A DNA stretch of 64,000 bases, taken from the NCBI GenBank assembly GCA_018268315.1, contig JAFDWU010000004.1:153442-217441 (forward strand), in the 5' to 3' direction. Positions within the stretch are counted from its first letter, which is position 1, and the number at the start of each line of letters is the position of its first letter. The stretch comes from Armatimonadota bacterium (GTDB taxonomy: Bacteria > Armatimonadota > Fimbriimonadia > Fimbriimonadales > Fimbriimonadaceae). Below are positions 34,811-43,287 of this stretch, piece after piece. The notes below the pieces were generated by a model that searched no databases, was not told where the DNA came from, and saw only the letters and a program-made list of their open reading frames with translations. The translations under genes were made by a program, and so were the position numbers.

Positions 34811-36610
34811 TTCTTCTTTCCAGGTGCTGGAAGCAAGAGTTACTCGATTTCGACCGGCTTCTTTACTTGCGTAAAGCGCCTTGTCAGCCTGAGCAATCAA
34901 CTCCGCTCGGCTTCGAAGAGCAGGACCGTATACGGAAACGCCGATTGAGCACGTAACCTTGCGCCCCGTTGGGCAGCATTCTTCGATCGCAGCGCGCATC
35001 TCCTCTGCCATCTTCATCGCCTCCCCTTCACCGTATCCGGGAAGAACGACGACAAACTCCTCGCCGCCGTAACGAGCGATCGTGATGCTCTCGTTTTCGA
35101 ATTTGCGTAAGACACGAGCTACAGAGCGAAGGACATCATCGCCTGCCTGGTGGCCAAACGAGTCGTTGAACTTCTTGAAATTGTCCACGTCCATCAGCAG
35201 AATGCTAAGCGGCAGCTGCTCTGCTTTCGAGACTTGGAAGTTAAGTTCCAAACGCTCCTGGAAATTGCGGTGATTGCGAAGGCCGGTTAGGCCGTCGGTA
35301 GAAGCCAGACCCTCAAGCTGACGATTGAGATTCAGCAACTCTTCTCGCTGAAGCTCAAGTTCGATGCTGTACTCGTTGATACGAATCATGTTCGCTTCAA
35401 TCTGGGCCTCAAATTCAAATCGCTCGGTGAAATCGACGCTCGCGCAGAGCGCGCCGCGAACATTGCCCTCGTGATCGACAATTGGGAAGGTACTGGACTG
35501 AATCCATTTCGGCTTATTTTTTCCCGGAAGCGGGTACGCCCACCGGAACTCCTGCACGGTATCGCCGTTCAGCGGCGCCCGCAAAAGCTGCTGCAGTGCC
35601 TCAGTGTCTTCAGGCGCGCCAAAGACCTCATGAATCGGGCGGTCGGTTACTTCGTGGGCTCCGAGGCCAAAGACGGTCTCTGCCGCTCGGTTCCACTCGT
35701 GAATGGTGCCTTCGGCGTCGTAACTAAAGCAAGCCACGGGAACGCGTTGGAACAGATCTTCCAAGCGCCTTGCCGCATCTGCATAGAGAGAGTGGGAGTA
35801 TTCAAGCTCTTCATTGGCTACGCTTAAATCTGCCTGCTGAAGCTGAAGGCGCAGATTCTGTTCGGCAAGTTGTTTCTTACCGTGCTCAAGCCTTGCATTC
35901 AGCCCCTCAAGTTCAAATGCCTTCGCCTGAAGCTCTTCATTCGCGCCCGTCAAGCGCTTCATCAGAGGCAGAACCATGCCCCAATACATTGCGCCAACGG
36001 TTGCCAGGAAGAGCAGAAACTCGCCAATCTGTACGTACTTCGAGAACTCTCGAAGGCGAACTTGATCTTCGCTAATTCGATAGGAAATCAGCGCAAGGGC
36101 TTGTCCATAGCTGCGCATTGATTCTTGGAGGCCCCTCGCCTCAGTGGCCTTGTCGGCGGGAGAAAGCTTGAGATCAGTGAGCGTCCGCACGTTACGCCAG
36201 ATGCTCTTAAAGTCGTTATCTATTCTCGTTGCGAGGAGCGCTCCAGACTCATCATCTCGCCACGTACGGCCTTTCGTAAATTGGAGAATCGCATCATTGC
36301 GGGGCGCCATGTCCCGGAACTGATTTAGCAGCTTGGCTTCCTGCGCAGGGCTGAGGCCGCCGGTCACGTACTTCGTTAGCTCTTGACCAGCCAGGAGCGC
36401 GCTTGCACTCTGGTTGACGATCTTCGCTACCTGCTGAGACTCCTGGACATCCAACCGAAAGGTTCGGTCAGCAATAATTTGGCCAGTTACCTCGAGCGAC
36501 ACGAGCACAACAAGCGACCAAAGACCAAGCCGCTTGAGCCAGCGAGTTACATCTCTCGCCCTTAAATCACCCTGCAAACGCATCAATGAATGAATCATCG
36601 GGCCATGCAA
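34802..36610 (-). CDS. Membrane PAS-GGDEF diguanylate cyclase
   Basis: The 602-aa protein has a membrane segment near residue 30 (LWSLVVLVSLEVTGQIIA), a helical extracytoplasmic sensor region to about 190, and a second membrane segment near 195 (FLLFLATVGAMYWGMVL). A coiled coil follows at about 220-280, then a PAS domain at about 285-400 (VPVACFSYDAEGTIHEWNRA). The GGDEF domain has LTGLRNHRNFQERL near 440 and ARYGGEEF near 515. GGEEF is an active-type signature, so it should make cyclic di-GMP. The RxxD inhibitory site before GGEEF is not visible (FENESITIARYGGEEF). The start may be TTG 36610 or ATG 36598. A PilZ receptor is encoded at 54735. Confidence 0.88.
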   Translation of the reverse strand: MHGPMIHSLMRLQGDLRARDVTRWLKRLGLWSLVVLVSLEVTGQIIADRTFRLDVQESQQVAKIVNQSASALLAGQELTKYVTGGLSPAQEAKLLNQFRDMAPRNDAILQFTKGRTWRDDESGALLATRIDNDFKSIWRNVRTLTDLKLSPADKATEARGLQESMRSYGQALALISYRISEDQVRLREFSKYVQIGEFLLFLATVGAMYWGMVLPLMKRLTGANEELQAKAFELEGLNARLEHGKKQLAEQNLRLQLQQADLSVANEELEYSHSLYADAARRLEDLFQRVPVACFSYDAEGTIHEWNRAAETVFGLGAHEVTDRPIHEVFGAPEDTEALQQLLRAPLNGDTVQEFRWAYPLPGKNKPKWIQSSTFPIVDHEGNVRGALCASVDFTERFEFEAQIEANMIRINEYSIELELQREELLNLNRQLEGLASTDGLTGLRNHRNFQERLELNFQVSKAEQLPLSILLMDVDNFKKFNDSFGHQAGDDVLRSVARVLRKFENESITIARYGGEEFVVVLPGYGEGEAMKMAEEMRAAIEECCPTGRKVTCSIGVSVYGPALRSRAELIAQADKALYASKEAGRNRVTLASSTWKEEAA

Positions 36611-36638
36611 AGATAATTCGCAGGTTCAAATAAAGAAA

Positions 36639-37016
36639 TTATCGCAGTAACGCGACTCCTTCAATTTCAACGTCGGCATTCTTGGGGAGACCCGCGACCG
36701 CCACAGTACTGCGTGCAGGAGGGGTATTTTTGAAAACGGCGCCGTACACTTCGTTCATCGCGGCGAAGTGATTCATCGAGCTGAGGAACACGGTCGTCTT
36801 CACAAGATCATCAAATCCGAGACCGGCCTCCTTAAGAACTGCTTCCATGTTGGCAAGCACCTGCTTCGTTTGCTCTTGGATCGATCCCGTTTCCTGGCTT
36901 CCGTCCGGTCGAAGGGGTGTTTGACCGCTCATGAATAGAAATCCGTTGGCCTTGATAGCCTGGCTGTACGGTCCGATGGCGGCAGGTGCGTCTGGAGTTG
37001 ATAGAGACTGCTTCAC
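36639..37016 (-). CDS. ridA: RidA-family enamine/imine deaminase
   Basis: The 125-aa protein matches RidA throughout: KQSLSTPDAPAAIGPYSQAIKANGFLFMSGQ at the N-terminus, VKTTVFLSSMNHFAAMNEVY near 73 and PARSTVAVAGLPKNADVEIEGVAL at the C-terminus. The Arg in PARST is the conserved catalytic Arg. RidA hydrolyses reactive enamines and imines released by PLP enzymes. It begins with GTG 15 bases after the stop of the DapA-like gene, and TACGCT lies 6 bases before that GTG. A promoter inside the gap is therefore possible as well as read-through. Confidence 0.92.
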   Translation of the reverse strand: MKQSLSTPDAPAAIGPYSQAIKANGFLFMSGQTPLRPDGSQETGSIQEQTKQVLANMEAVLKEAGLGFDDLVKTTVFLSSMNHFAAMNEVYGAVFKNTPPARSTVAVAGLPKNADVEIEGVALLR

Positions 37017-37022
37017 GAGCCT

Positions 37023-37028
37023 AGCGTA
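37023..37028 (-). promoter_or_regulatory. -10 box TACGCT for ridA
   Basis: TACGCT on the minus strand ends 6 bases before GTG 37016, in the 15-base gap after the DapA-like gene. Confidence 0.4.
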
Positions 37029-37031
37029 CCG

Positions 37032-37772
37032 CTAAGCAAGGCCGAGCAAGCCGCACAGTTCCCGGCGCTGCTCCATGTTAAGTTCTTGCAGGGGACCCCT
37101 CGTGGAGCCCACATCCAATTCATCCGCCTCAAGCAGAGCCTTTACCGCCTTGGCATATCCGAACTGTTGCATCTTAATGCGCAGTGATGGCGGTGGGACG
37201 GTGCGATCTTCGTTAGCAAGACTCATTTCGGGGCGGACTTCCAAATTCCCCGCACGGAATGCCGCGCTACTTAGAGGCACGTCATCAAGCGGTTCTGCAA
37301 TTTGGAGGCGAGCAGTATCGGCCAACCTGCTCAGCACATCCTCGCCGACCAGCGGATTCTCGGGCAATAGGATTATGGGGAGTTGAGCGTGTTGCGAAAC
37401 GGTGCGGAAGAAACCGAATTGCTCCTCCGCGGAGAACCTCCCGTAATACGGCGCGTGGAGAACGGCCGCCCTCGCCCCATGCCTTGATGCGTGTTGGGCA
37501 AGATCGAGGCTGGCGGCCGTGCTGAGCGTGGAAACATTAACGATGACGCTTAGTTCGTTGTGAGAATCGCGAAGCACCCATTCGACCAGCATCTTGCGCT
37601 CGGAGAAAGAAAGGGCCGTGAATTCCCCCATCTCACTTGCCACCACAACGCCCCGGACGCCAGCCACCATCAGCCGGCGAAGCAAACGGGCCAAGCGAAT
37701 TTCGCTTGGCCCGGACGAATCGTCGGTAAACGGACTTGGGACAGGAGCGAAAACGCCGCTCAGTCCTTCCAT
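37032..37772 (-). CDS. Degenerate DapA/NAL-family protein lacking the Schiff-base Lys
   Basis: The 246-aa protein follows the dihydrodipicolinate synthase/N-acetylneuraminate lyase barrel from GVFAPVPSPFTDD at the N-terminus, through LRRLMVAGVRGVVVASEMGE and FSERKMLVEW, to APYYGRFSAEEQFGFF near 107-122. The usual GTTGE is ASEMGE, and the block that should carry the Schiff-base Lys (IKE...GD) reads LQIAEPLDD, with Ala159 in its place. The following strands are shortened, so total length is about 45 residues below normal. Tyr109/110 is kept. It is unlikely to be an aldolase. ridA lies 15 bases downstream. Confidence 0.65.
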   Translation of the reverse strand: MEGLSGVFAPVPSPFTDDSSGPSEIRLARLLRRLMVAGVRGVVVASEMGEFTALSFSERKMLVEWVLRDSHNELSVIVNVSTLSTAASLDLAQHASRHGARAAVLHAPYYGRFSAEEQFGFFRTVSQHAQLPIILLPENPLVGEDVLSRLADTARLQIAEPLDDVPLSSAAFRAGNLEVRPEMSLANEDRTVPPPSLRIKMQQFGYAKAVKALLEADELDVGSTRGPLQELNMEQRRELCGLLGLA

Positions 37773-37776
37773 TCGC

Positions 37777-39189
37777 CTATTTCTTCACCGTGAACCAGAT
37801 GGTTTGCTTCGACACCTGGCCGCCGATATCGGCAGTGAACTCAAGCGGGAAGACTCCATTGGTTGCAGCAGGGATCTCGACATCGAATACCCTGCGAACC
37901 GCGCCACGCGGATCGTAGATGATGAAGTTGCGGCTCGACGTACCACCCAGCACACGCCAGTTGTCGGGCGCTTTCAGCATGAGGATGCCATCGACACGGT
38001 GAACTGTGTTCGATTTAACATAGACGCCGAATCTAACGTGCTTCTTCTCTGCGCTACTCGGAACCTCGTCTCTGCTAATGGTTACATCCACCAACGGCGA
38101 AACCCTTAGCGAATTTTCGATCACGGCGGGGACGCCGTCACCGGTCACAATCGTCGTGCGAATAATGCGGTAACCCTGGGTTGCGTCTCGGCTCACGCGC
38201 GTCGAGTAGTCGAGATAGCTGCGACCCTTCTTATCAAAACCCGGGAACGGCGAGCCAATGCTCGTGGTGGCATCGCGCAGATCGCCCTCAGCGCGAATCT
38301 CATATCGCTTTACATCCACTTCATCACTGGACTGGAACGTATGACGAATCCGGAAGTCTTCGCCGGGCACTACTGAACGAAGCGAGCCCAGAGGTCGCCA
38401 ATTCAAGCCCGCCGGCAACCCTTCCTGCCGGTCAAAGGTCAAATTCAGAGTTGCCATCGTTCTAGGCAGATAGGGTTCAGCCTGAGGCTGCTTGTTGGGA
38501 ACGCTATCCACTCGCACGCCAATTCGCGCTGGTCCCTTCGGCAACACGTCCAAACTGCCATCGTAGACCGACATCTCGAAGACCCATTCTTTGCCCTCCG
38601 AGCTACCGACGACGTCAATTTGGTTCGCAAGCTGAGTGGTCTCGACCCACTGTGGGCCGTTCACAGTCATGGTATCAAGCTGGCGAACAATCGGGGTGAT
38701 CTTCCCATCCTTCACGGTGAGGCGGATCTCGTATTTACCGCCACCAACCAGCCACCCGCTTCCTTTCAGGTCAAGGCTGATCAGGGCATCCTGGCCCTGC
38801 ATCACGCGACCGGCGAAGTAAAGCTTGCCCGGCTCCCACTGAAAGAAGCTGTTGATGTCCCCAGTCGTCAGCGGATCCCATTCTTCCGTGCCCAGCTTTC
38901 CATCGAGCTTGGGGGTTAGTGCCAAACGGTTCGTCTCGGCCACCGTGTTCGGAACAATGAACTGTGGTGGCGCAGGGGCTGGCGCGGCAGCTTGGGCTGC
39001 TGGCTGAGCAGTCTCCTTTTGCGTCTGAGCGGGCTGAGACGTAGTGGTCGTCGGCGTAGCGGGCGCTTGAGGCGCAGTCACCGGCGCAGGCTTGGAATCC
39101 GGCGGCGTTGGGCTACCGTCCGCAGTCACCGCAGAAAACAGGACGAGTGTTGCAAGAACCGGGGTCATTTTGATGTAAAAACGATTCAA
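37777..39189 (-). CDS. Exported protein with Pro/Thr/Ala linker and CBM9-like domain
   Basis: The 470-aa protein has a signal peptide (MTPVLATLVLFSAVTADG). A low-complexity Pro/Ala/Thr/Gln segment at about 27-76 follows. LTPKLDGKLGTEEWDPLTTG near 90 opens a CBM9/DOMON-like sandwich with EWVFEMSVYDGSLDVLP near 205. A middle beta domain and a C-terminal Ig-like domain (APDNWRVLGGTSSRNFIIYD and VFPLEFTADIGG) complete it. These features suggest a secreted or surface-bound carbohydrate-associated protein. TTG 39189 is the furthest start, and ATG 39168 gives a cleaner signal peptide. The DapA-like gene starts 4 bases downstream. Confidence 0.6.
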   Translation of the reverse strand: MNRFYIKMTPVLATLVLFSAVTADGSPTPPDSKPAPVTAPQAPATPTTTTSQPAQTQKETAQPAAQAAAPAPAPPQFIVPNTVAETNRLALTPKLDGKLGTEEWDPLTTGDINSFFQWEPGKLYFAGRVMQGQDALISLDLKGSGWLVGGGKYEIRLTVKDGKITPIVRQLDTMTVNGPQWVETTQLANQIDVVGSSEGKEWVFEMSVYDGSLDVLPKGPARIGVRVDSVPNKQPQAEPYLPRTMATLNLTFDRQEGLPAGLNWRPLGSLRSVVPGEDFRIRHTFQSSDEVDVKRYEIRAEGDLRDATTSIGSPFPGFDKKGRSYLDYSTRVSRDATQGYRIIRTTIVTGDGVPAVIENSLRVSPLVDVTISRDEVPSSAEKKHVRFGVYVKSNTVHRVDGILMLKAPDNWRVLGGTSSRNFIIYDPRGAVRRVFDVEIPAATNGVFPLEFTADIGGQVSKQTIWFTVKK

Positions 39190-39217
39190 GTACCCTATAG
39201 GTAGCGGCTAAAACGAA

Positions 39218-39246
39218 GAAAGGGTTGCCCAATTGGCAACCCTTTC
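39218..39246 (-). terminator. Rho-independent terminator after ftsZ
   Basis: GAAAGGGTTGCC (39218-39229) pairs perfectly with GGCAACCCTTTC (39235-39246) across a 5-base loop. On the minus strand the stem is followed by TTCGTTTTAG. It lies 14 bases beyond the ftsZ stop and is the strongest intrinsic terminator in the window. Confidence 0.85.
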
Positions 39247-39259
39247 AAAGATGGCGAGA

Positions 39260-40426
39260 TTAATTGTGAGCGGCGCGATGCTCTCGGATGAAGGCCGGGA
39301 TATCGATGTCCGACTCGTCGAACACTTCTTCCGTAGCCGCCGGAGTTCCGCGCTGGGCCGGAGCCTTGTCCTTATCCTTCATGAAGCTAAGGAAATCCTG
39401 CTTCGGAAGCGGGTTTGCGGCCGCAACTGCTACTGGTCGAGCGACCTCAGCTGGCTGGCTGGCGACAGCTTCCTTGGAAGCAGAGTGCGCGTAGGGTCCA
39501 AAGCCAGTGGCGAGAACCGTGATTCTTACCGCGCCTTCCATCGACGGGTCGATGACGGTGCCGAAGAAGATGTTCACGGATTCCTTGTCGCAGAGTTCCT
39601 GGATGTAGGACATCGCCTCGTGGGTTTCCAGCAAGGTGAGATCGTCGCTGCTGGTCACGTTCACCAAGAGGCCGGTTGCGCCGTGAATCGACTGCTCAAG
39701 GAGCGGGCTGCTGACTGCGCTCTGCGCGGCTTGGAGAGCTCGCTGCTCGCCCACGCCGTAGCCGATGCCCATGAGCGCGGGACCGGAGTCTCGCATGACC
39801 GCAGAAACATCCGCGAAGTCAACGTTGATCTGGCCAGGAATCGTAATGATGTCGCTGATTCCCTGAACGCCCTGGCGAAGTACGTCGTCTGCTACTCGGA
39901 ACGCATCTTGCAGGGTTGCTTTCTTCTCCACGACCTCTTGGAGCTTCGTGTTAGGAATCGTGATAATGGTGTCCACTCGCGTGAGCAGGCTAGTGATGCC
40001 CTGATCGGCAATTCGATGTCGCTTCGCGCCCTCAAAGGCAAACGGACGGGTGACAACAGCCACCGTGAGCATGCCCATTTCGCGAGCAAGCTCGGCTACC
40101 ACCGGGGCCGCGCCCGTGCCGGAGCCACCGCCCATGCCGGCGGTGATGAAAACCATGTCAGCTCCGTCGAGCATCTTACGAATGTCGTTTCGGCTCTCTT
40201 CGGCTGCAGTGCGACCAACTTCAGGATCGCCTCCTGCACCAAGCCCGCGTGTGGTATTCACGCCAAGCTGAATCTTGTTTGCCGAAAGCGATCGTTCTAA
40301 TGCCTGAACATCCGTGTTCATTGCGACAAAGTCCACGCCTTGAATGCCGGACTCTATCATTCGATTAACCGCGTTCGTGCCTCCGCCGCCAACCCCAATC
40401 ACCTTAATAACCGCGTTTTGACTCAT
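39260..40426 (-). CDS. ftsZ: Cell division GTPase FtsZ
   Basis: The 388-aa protein has IKVIGVGGGGTNAVNRMIE at the N-terminus, FVAMNTDVQAL near 33, the tubulin signature ITAGMGGGSGTGAAP near 94 and INVDFADVSAVMRDSGPALMG near 193, which includes the T7 loop. A linker of about 50 residues leads to DIDIPAFIREHRAAHN, whose DIPAFIR is the conserved C-terminal peptide that binds partners. FtsZ forms the division ring. ftsA, ftsQ and mur genes are not adjacent, so ftsZ is monocistronic here: it has its own promoter (TATAAT at 40500-40505), a leader of about 65 bases, GGGAG before ATG and a strong terminator. Confidence 0.97.
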   Translation of the reverse strand: MSQNAVIKVIGVGGGGTNAVNRMIESGIQGVDFVAMNTDVQALERSLSANKIQLGVNTTRGLGAGGDPEVGRTAAEESRNDIRKMLDGADMVFITAGMGGGSGTGAAPVVAELAREMGMLTVAVVTRPFAFEGAKRHRIADQGITSLLTRVDTIITIPNTKLQEVVEKKATLQDAFRVADDVLRQGVQGISDIITIPGQINVDFADVSAVMRDSGPALMGIGYGVGEQRALQAAQSAVSSPLLEQSIHGATGLLVNVTSSDDLTLLETHEAMSYIQELCDKESVNIFFGTVIDPSMEGAVRITVLATGFGPYAHSASKEAVASQPAEVARPVAVAAANPLPKQDFLSFMKDKDKAPAQRGTPAATEEVFDESDIDIPAFIREHRAAHN

Positions 40427-40499
40427 TTATTGCTCCCTGCTATCTAGAAATTTGAAATGTGAATCCCCTCCGTGGCAAACGCCGTTTAGGGAACATGAA

Positions 40500-40505
40500 A
40501 TTATA
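40500..40505 (-). promoter_or_regulatory. -10 box TATAAT and leader of ftsZ
   Basis: TATAAT on the minus strand lies 73 bases before the ftsZ ATG and no better -10 is nearer. The leader contains the palindrome AAACGCCGTTT (40477-40487) and ends with GGGAG about 7 bases before ATG. This normal leader contrasts with the leaderless pattern of many other genes here. No clear -35 is seen. Confidence 0.5.
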
Positions 40506-40566
40506 GCGGGCCGAGACGCATTCGCGCCCCAAAAAGACTCAGTTTTTACAGTAATTTTTGCTAGCC

Positions 40567-42780
40567 TTAGTGTCCTTCGCTCAGACCAAGCCTAAACACG
40601 CCCCATCCCTTGGTTTTGGGCTCGGTTTGGGCCCTTACCAACCGCCCGTAAGAATCCACAATCGCGACTCTCGCACGGCCGGTTTCTGGCGTAAGTTGGG
40701 CGCTGCCCAGCACGATCGCGCACTGCTTGCCGCTTCCCAAATCGACAATGGCGAGGGCGGCATTTAGCCGCATGTCGATGGTCGTGCCCCTGTAAGTCAG
40801 CGTATTGCCATCCACCTTGAATCCCGCCTTGTCGCAGAGAGCCGCCATGCCAGGAAGCGAATCTGGGTGGCCAACAATGACAAGCCCATTCGGGTCAGGG
40901 GGAATGTCGTGGCGCGCATTTGCCGGGGGCAGCCAGTTGCCGTAAGTTGGTCGGTTTAGATCGGTAACCCGCGGGCTCCTCCGCACCATTTCGGCAAGCG
41001 TCGGCGAAAACTCATCGGCTTTGATTTTGCGAGGAACCACAAGCCACGGATCGACGCTCAGCAGAGTCGGCATCGCGCTTGTATGCACGTAGAAGCGGTA
41101 GCGGCCCGGAGCCTCCTTGTCGATTCGATAGGGGGTAACGAATTCACGGCCCCCGCCCGGATACTGGACCATCATTGGCAGGTCCGGTTCGTACAAGTCG
41201 CCTTTGAACTCGAGCCTGCCCACAATTTCCCGACCGTTGTAGGAAACTTCGGAGACCTCAAAGTCCTCCGAACCGGCCTGATCCAGCCACTGCTTGAAGA
41301 ACTCCTTGGTCGCTCCATTTGTCAGCTTGTTAGTAACCGCCTCAAATTCATCCCAAGAACCGACGGTTCCCTTCTCGTGTTGAACGACAAACGCCTTGAG
41401 GCACTTGGCCATCGTCTCCGTGCCAATGCGGCTCTCTAAGTACTGAAGAATATAAGCGCCCTTGCCATATCCGAGAGAGTAGGCGGTGGGTCCGGTTGAG
41501 GCGCCGCTGCTGCGCACCGCGCCAGCTTCCCACTCGTCGATTGCTCGCGCGGGCTCCCGGAAAGCATCGGTTCGCTCAGAGGGGTCTCCAAGCTGGGAGT
41601 TGCGTCGGTAGAAAGCTTCGCTGAAATTCGCGAAGGACTCGTTCCAGAACGACGTGAGGTAGTCGTTGGGTACCAGCCCACCCCACCAGGTGTGGGATAT
41701 CTCGTGGGGCTCGCAACTTGGCAAGATTCCATTCTGATAGGTTGCGAAACTGTAGGCCTCCAGCATCCCATCGCCATACACATCGGAAATTACCGCGCTC
41801 CATTCGCCGAACGGATACTTACCGAACAGCCTTTCGAAGGTCTCCAGCATCTCCGCATTCATCTGGCACTGAATTGCTGCCATGTCGTCAGGCAGGTGCA
41901 GGCTGTGGACGGTGTAAACCCGTCCGTGAATGGATGTGGAGTAGTCGTGATACTTGCCGGCTGAGAGGCTGTAGAAGCAGATCGGCAGGTCCATCTTATA
42001 GTGGAAAACCTGCTCTTTGTCGAAGGCGTCTCGGCCCGTGAATTCGCCCTGGGCGATCGCCGTCCAACCTGGCTGGCAATGAATGGCTGCCTCATACGGC
42101 GCGGGTAAGCGACCGATGGTGGGTACCCATAGCTCGTTCGTCAGGGTGCATTCGGTTTCGCTGATGCTTCCCGCAAAGCGAGGGCTATCAACCACCGCCT
42201 CATAGAACAGCGTTAGCGCCGAGGTACCAGCTACCGGGTTGGGGATTGAGACGATGCCTCCTGCTTGCGTAAAAGGCACTGTCTTCTCTTGTGCGTTCAC
42301 CACTGCCTTCATCCGGTAGTTCGGCGCCAGGCGAATGAAGAAGTCCGGGCTCTTACCATCCGTTTCAAGCGACATTTGATCGTGAATGCGGGCGGTTTTC
42401 TTAGGAATGTCGAACACGACGTCGAAGTTGTGCTTGAGAATCTTAACTCCGAGTCGCTCGGTCTCCGGTACATAGGCAAGACCTTGGGGCGTTCGCTCAA
42501 ACAGTAACTCGCCGGTGTCTTCCGAGGTCAGGCGCGTGGTCACGACTAAGAAATGGCGGCCCTCCTTTGCAGATTCGAGAGCCAACGCATGCCAGCCATC
42601 TACACCCACTCCGTAGGCGCCGCCGGTTGCGATGATCGAAAAGGGACTTAACGCGGCCTGCTTTGGGGCGAGATAGGAATTGAGGACGGTGACGTTGCGG
42701 TCGTGGAGCGCCTTGTCAACCTCTTCAATGCTCACGAGCGGCTTTACTACCTGGGCGCCGAGAAGGAGGAGAGCTAACAT
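40567..42780 (-). CDS. M1-like zinc aminopeptidase, membrane-anchored or exported
   Basis: The protein has the M1 active-site block HEISHTWWGGLVPNDYLTSFW with the HExxH zinc motif, followed by the third ligand Glu in NESFANF. The spacing from the second His to this Glu is 17 residues instead of the usual 18. The GAMEN-type exopeptidase motif is replaced by GDGMLEAYSF. The N-terminal saddle domain is beta-rich, and a second beta domain follows the catalytic helices. ATG 42780 gives a hydrophobic signal (LALLLLGAQVV); the longer frame from 42855 adds 25 polar residues. Probable role: cleavage of peptides in the envelope. Specificity is unknown. Confidence 0.75.
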   Translation of the reverse strand: MLALLLLGAQVVKPLVSIEEVDKALHDRNVTVLNSYLAPKQAALSPFSIIATGGAYGVGVDGWHALALESAKEGRHFLVVTTRLTSEDTGELLFERTPQGLAYVPETERLGVKILKHNFDVVFDIPKKTARIHDQMSLETDGKSPDFFIRLAPNYRMKAVVNAQEKTVPFTQAGGIVSIPNPVAGTSALTLFYEAVVDSPRFAGSISETECTLTNELWVPTIGRLPAPYEAAIHCQPGWTAIAQGEFTGRDAFDKEQVFHYKMDLPICFYSLSAGKYHDYSTSIHGRVYTVHSLHLPDDMAAIQCQMNAEMLETFERLFGKYPFGEWSAVISDVYGDGMLEAYSFATYQNGILPSCEPHEISHTWWGGLVPNDYLTSFWNESFANFSEAFYRRNSQLGDPSERTDAFREPARAIDEWEAGAVRSSGASTGPTAYSLGYGKGAYILQYLESRIGTETMAKCLKAFVVQHEKGTVGSWDEFEAVTNKLTNGATKEFFKQWLDQAGSEDFEVSEVSYNGREIVGRLEFKGDLYEPDLPMMVQYPGGGREFVTPYRIDKEAPGRYRFYVHTSAMPTLLSVDPWLVVPRKIKADEFSPTLAEMVRRSPRVTDLNRPTYGNWLPPANARHDIPPDPNGLVIVGHPDSLPGMAALCDKAGFKVDGNTLTYRGTTIDMRLNAALAIVDLGSGKQCAIVLGSAQLTPETGRARVAIVDSYGRLVRAQTEPKTKGWGVFRLGLSEGH

Positions 42781-42914
42781 TACGATCAGCTCGATTTTAG
42801 CCTTAGGTACGTAGCCACGTATCCCGCTTTGGCCAAGAACCTCAATAAATCGCACAAACGTACTGCCGAAACTCTAAAAGTGATTGAAAGTTTCCCATAA
42901 CATAAGCAATATGC

Positions 42915-42920
42915 TATAAT
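42915..42920 (+). promoter_or_regulatory. Promoter TTCCCA-17-TATAAT for the toxin-antitoxin pair
   Basis: A consensus TATAAT ends 7 bases before the toxin GTG at 42928, and TTCCCA at 42892-42897 gives a -35 with a 17-base spacer. AGCA-ATA-TGCT just upstream of and overlapping the box is a small dyad that the antitoxin could bind. Confidence 0.6.
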
Positions 42921-42927
42921 CAAGCCA

Positions 42928-43287
42928 GTGGCTCGGATCTGGATTTACTTCGACTTTGACGTTATCCGTCAAGAGTTCGCGAAGCTCCCGGTCAAAGATC
43001 GAGCAAAGCTGTTGGCCCTCATGGAGCATTACGCGGTTGTTGGCAACGGTAATCCATCGCCCGCGAGAATCGATGATTACGGTGGTGGCCTTTACCGGCT
43101 CAGACACATAAAATCGGCTTATCAGGGGCGAGTGATCTTTTTCTCATCGCACAAAGCTGAGGGCAATGAGCGGTTGGTTGTTTTGACCGTCTTCAAGAAG
43201 GAGACGAGAAGCATTCCAGCAAGCATCCTTGACCGAGCCAGAGCAAGACAAGCTGAATATCTACGGAGGAACAAGCTAGATGAGTGA
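42928..43287 (+). CDS. HigB/RelE-like toxin
   Basis: The 119-aa basic protein has LPVKDRAKLLALMEHYAVVG near residue 20, GLYRLRHIKSAYQGRVIFFS near 55 and VVLTVFKKETRSIPASILDRARAR near 84. This is the pattern of RelE/HigB (phage Gp49-like) toxins, which cleave mRNA at the ribosome. The gene order, toxin before antitoxin, is that of higBA. The GTG start has no Shine-Dalgarno and sits 7 bases after a TATAAT, so its mRNA may be leaderless. Stop and antitoxin start overlap by 8 bases. Confidence 0.8.
   Translation: MARIWIYFDFDVIRQEFAKLPVKDRAKLLALMEHYAVVGNGNPSPARIDDYGGGLYRLRHIKSAYQGRVIFFSSHKAEGNERLVVLTVFKKETRSIPASILDRARARQAEYLRRNKLDE

Noticed and set aside
39233-40300. 355-aa open frame on the plus strand opposite ftsZ
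   Set aside because: It lies almost wholly antisense to an intact ftsZ, has no family motif, and its composition (Arg/His/Ala-rich) is that of a shadow frame. It also runs through the ftsZ terminator hairpin.
40530-40560. AAAAAGACTCAGTTTTT as a terminator for the M1-like gene
   Set aside because: The arms are only A/T pairs with no GC stem; as a hairpin it would be very weak.
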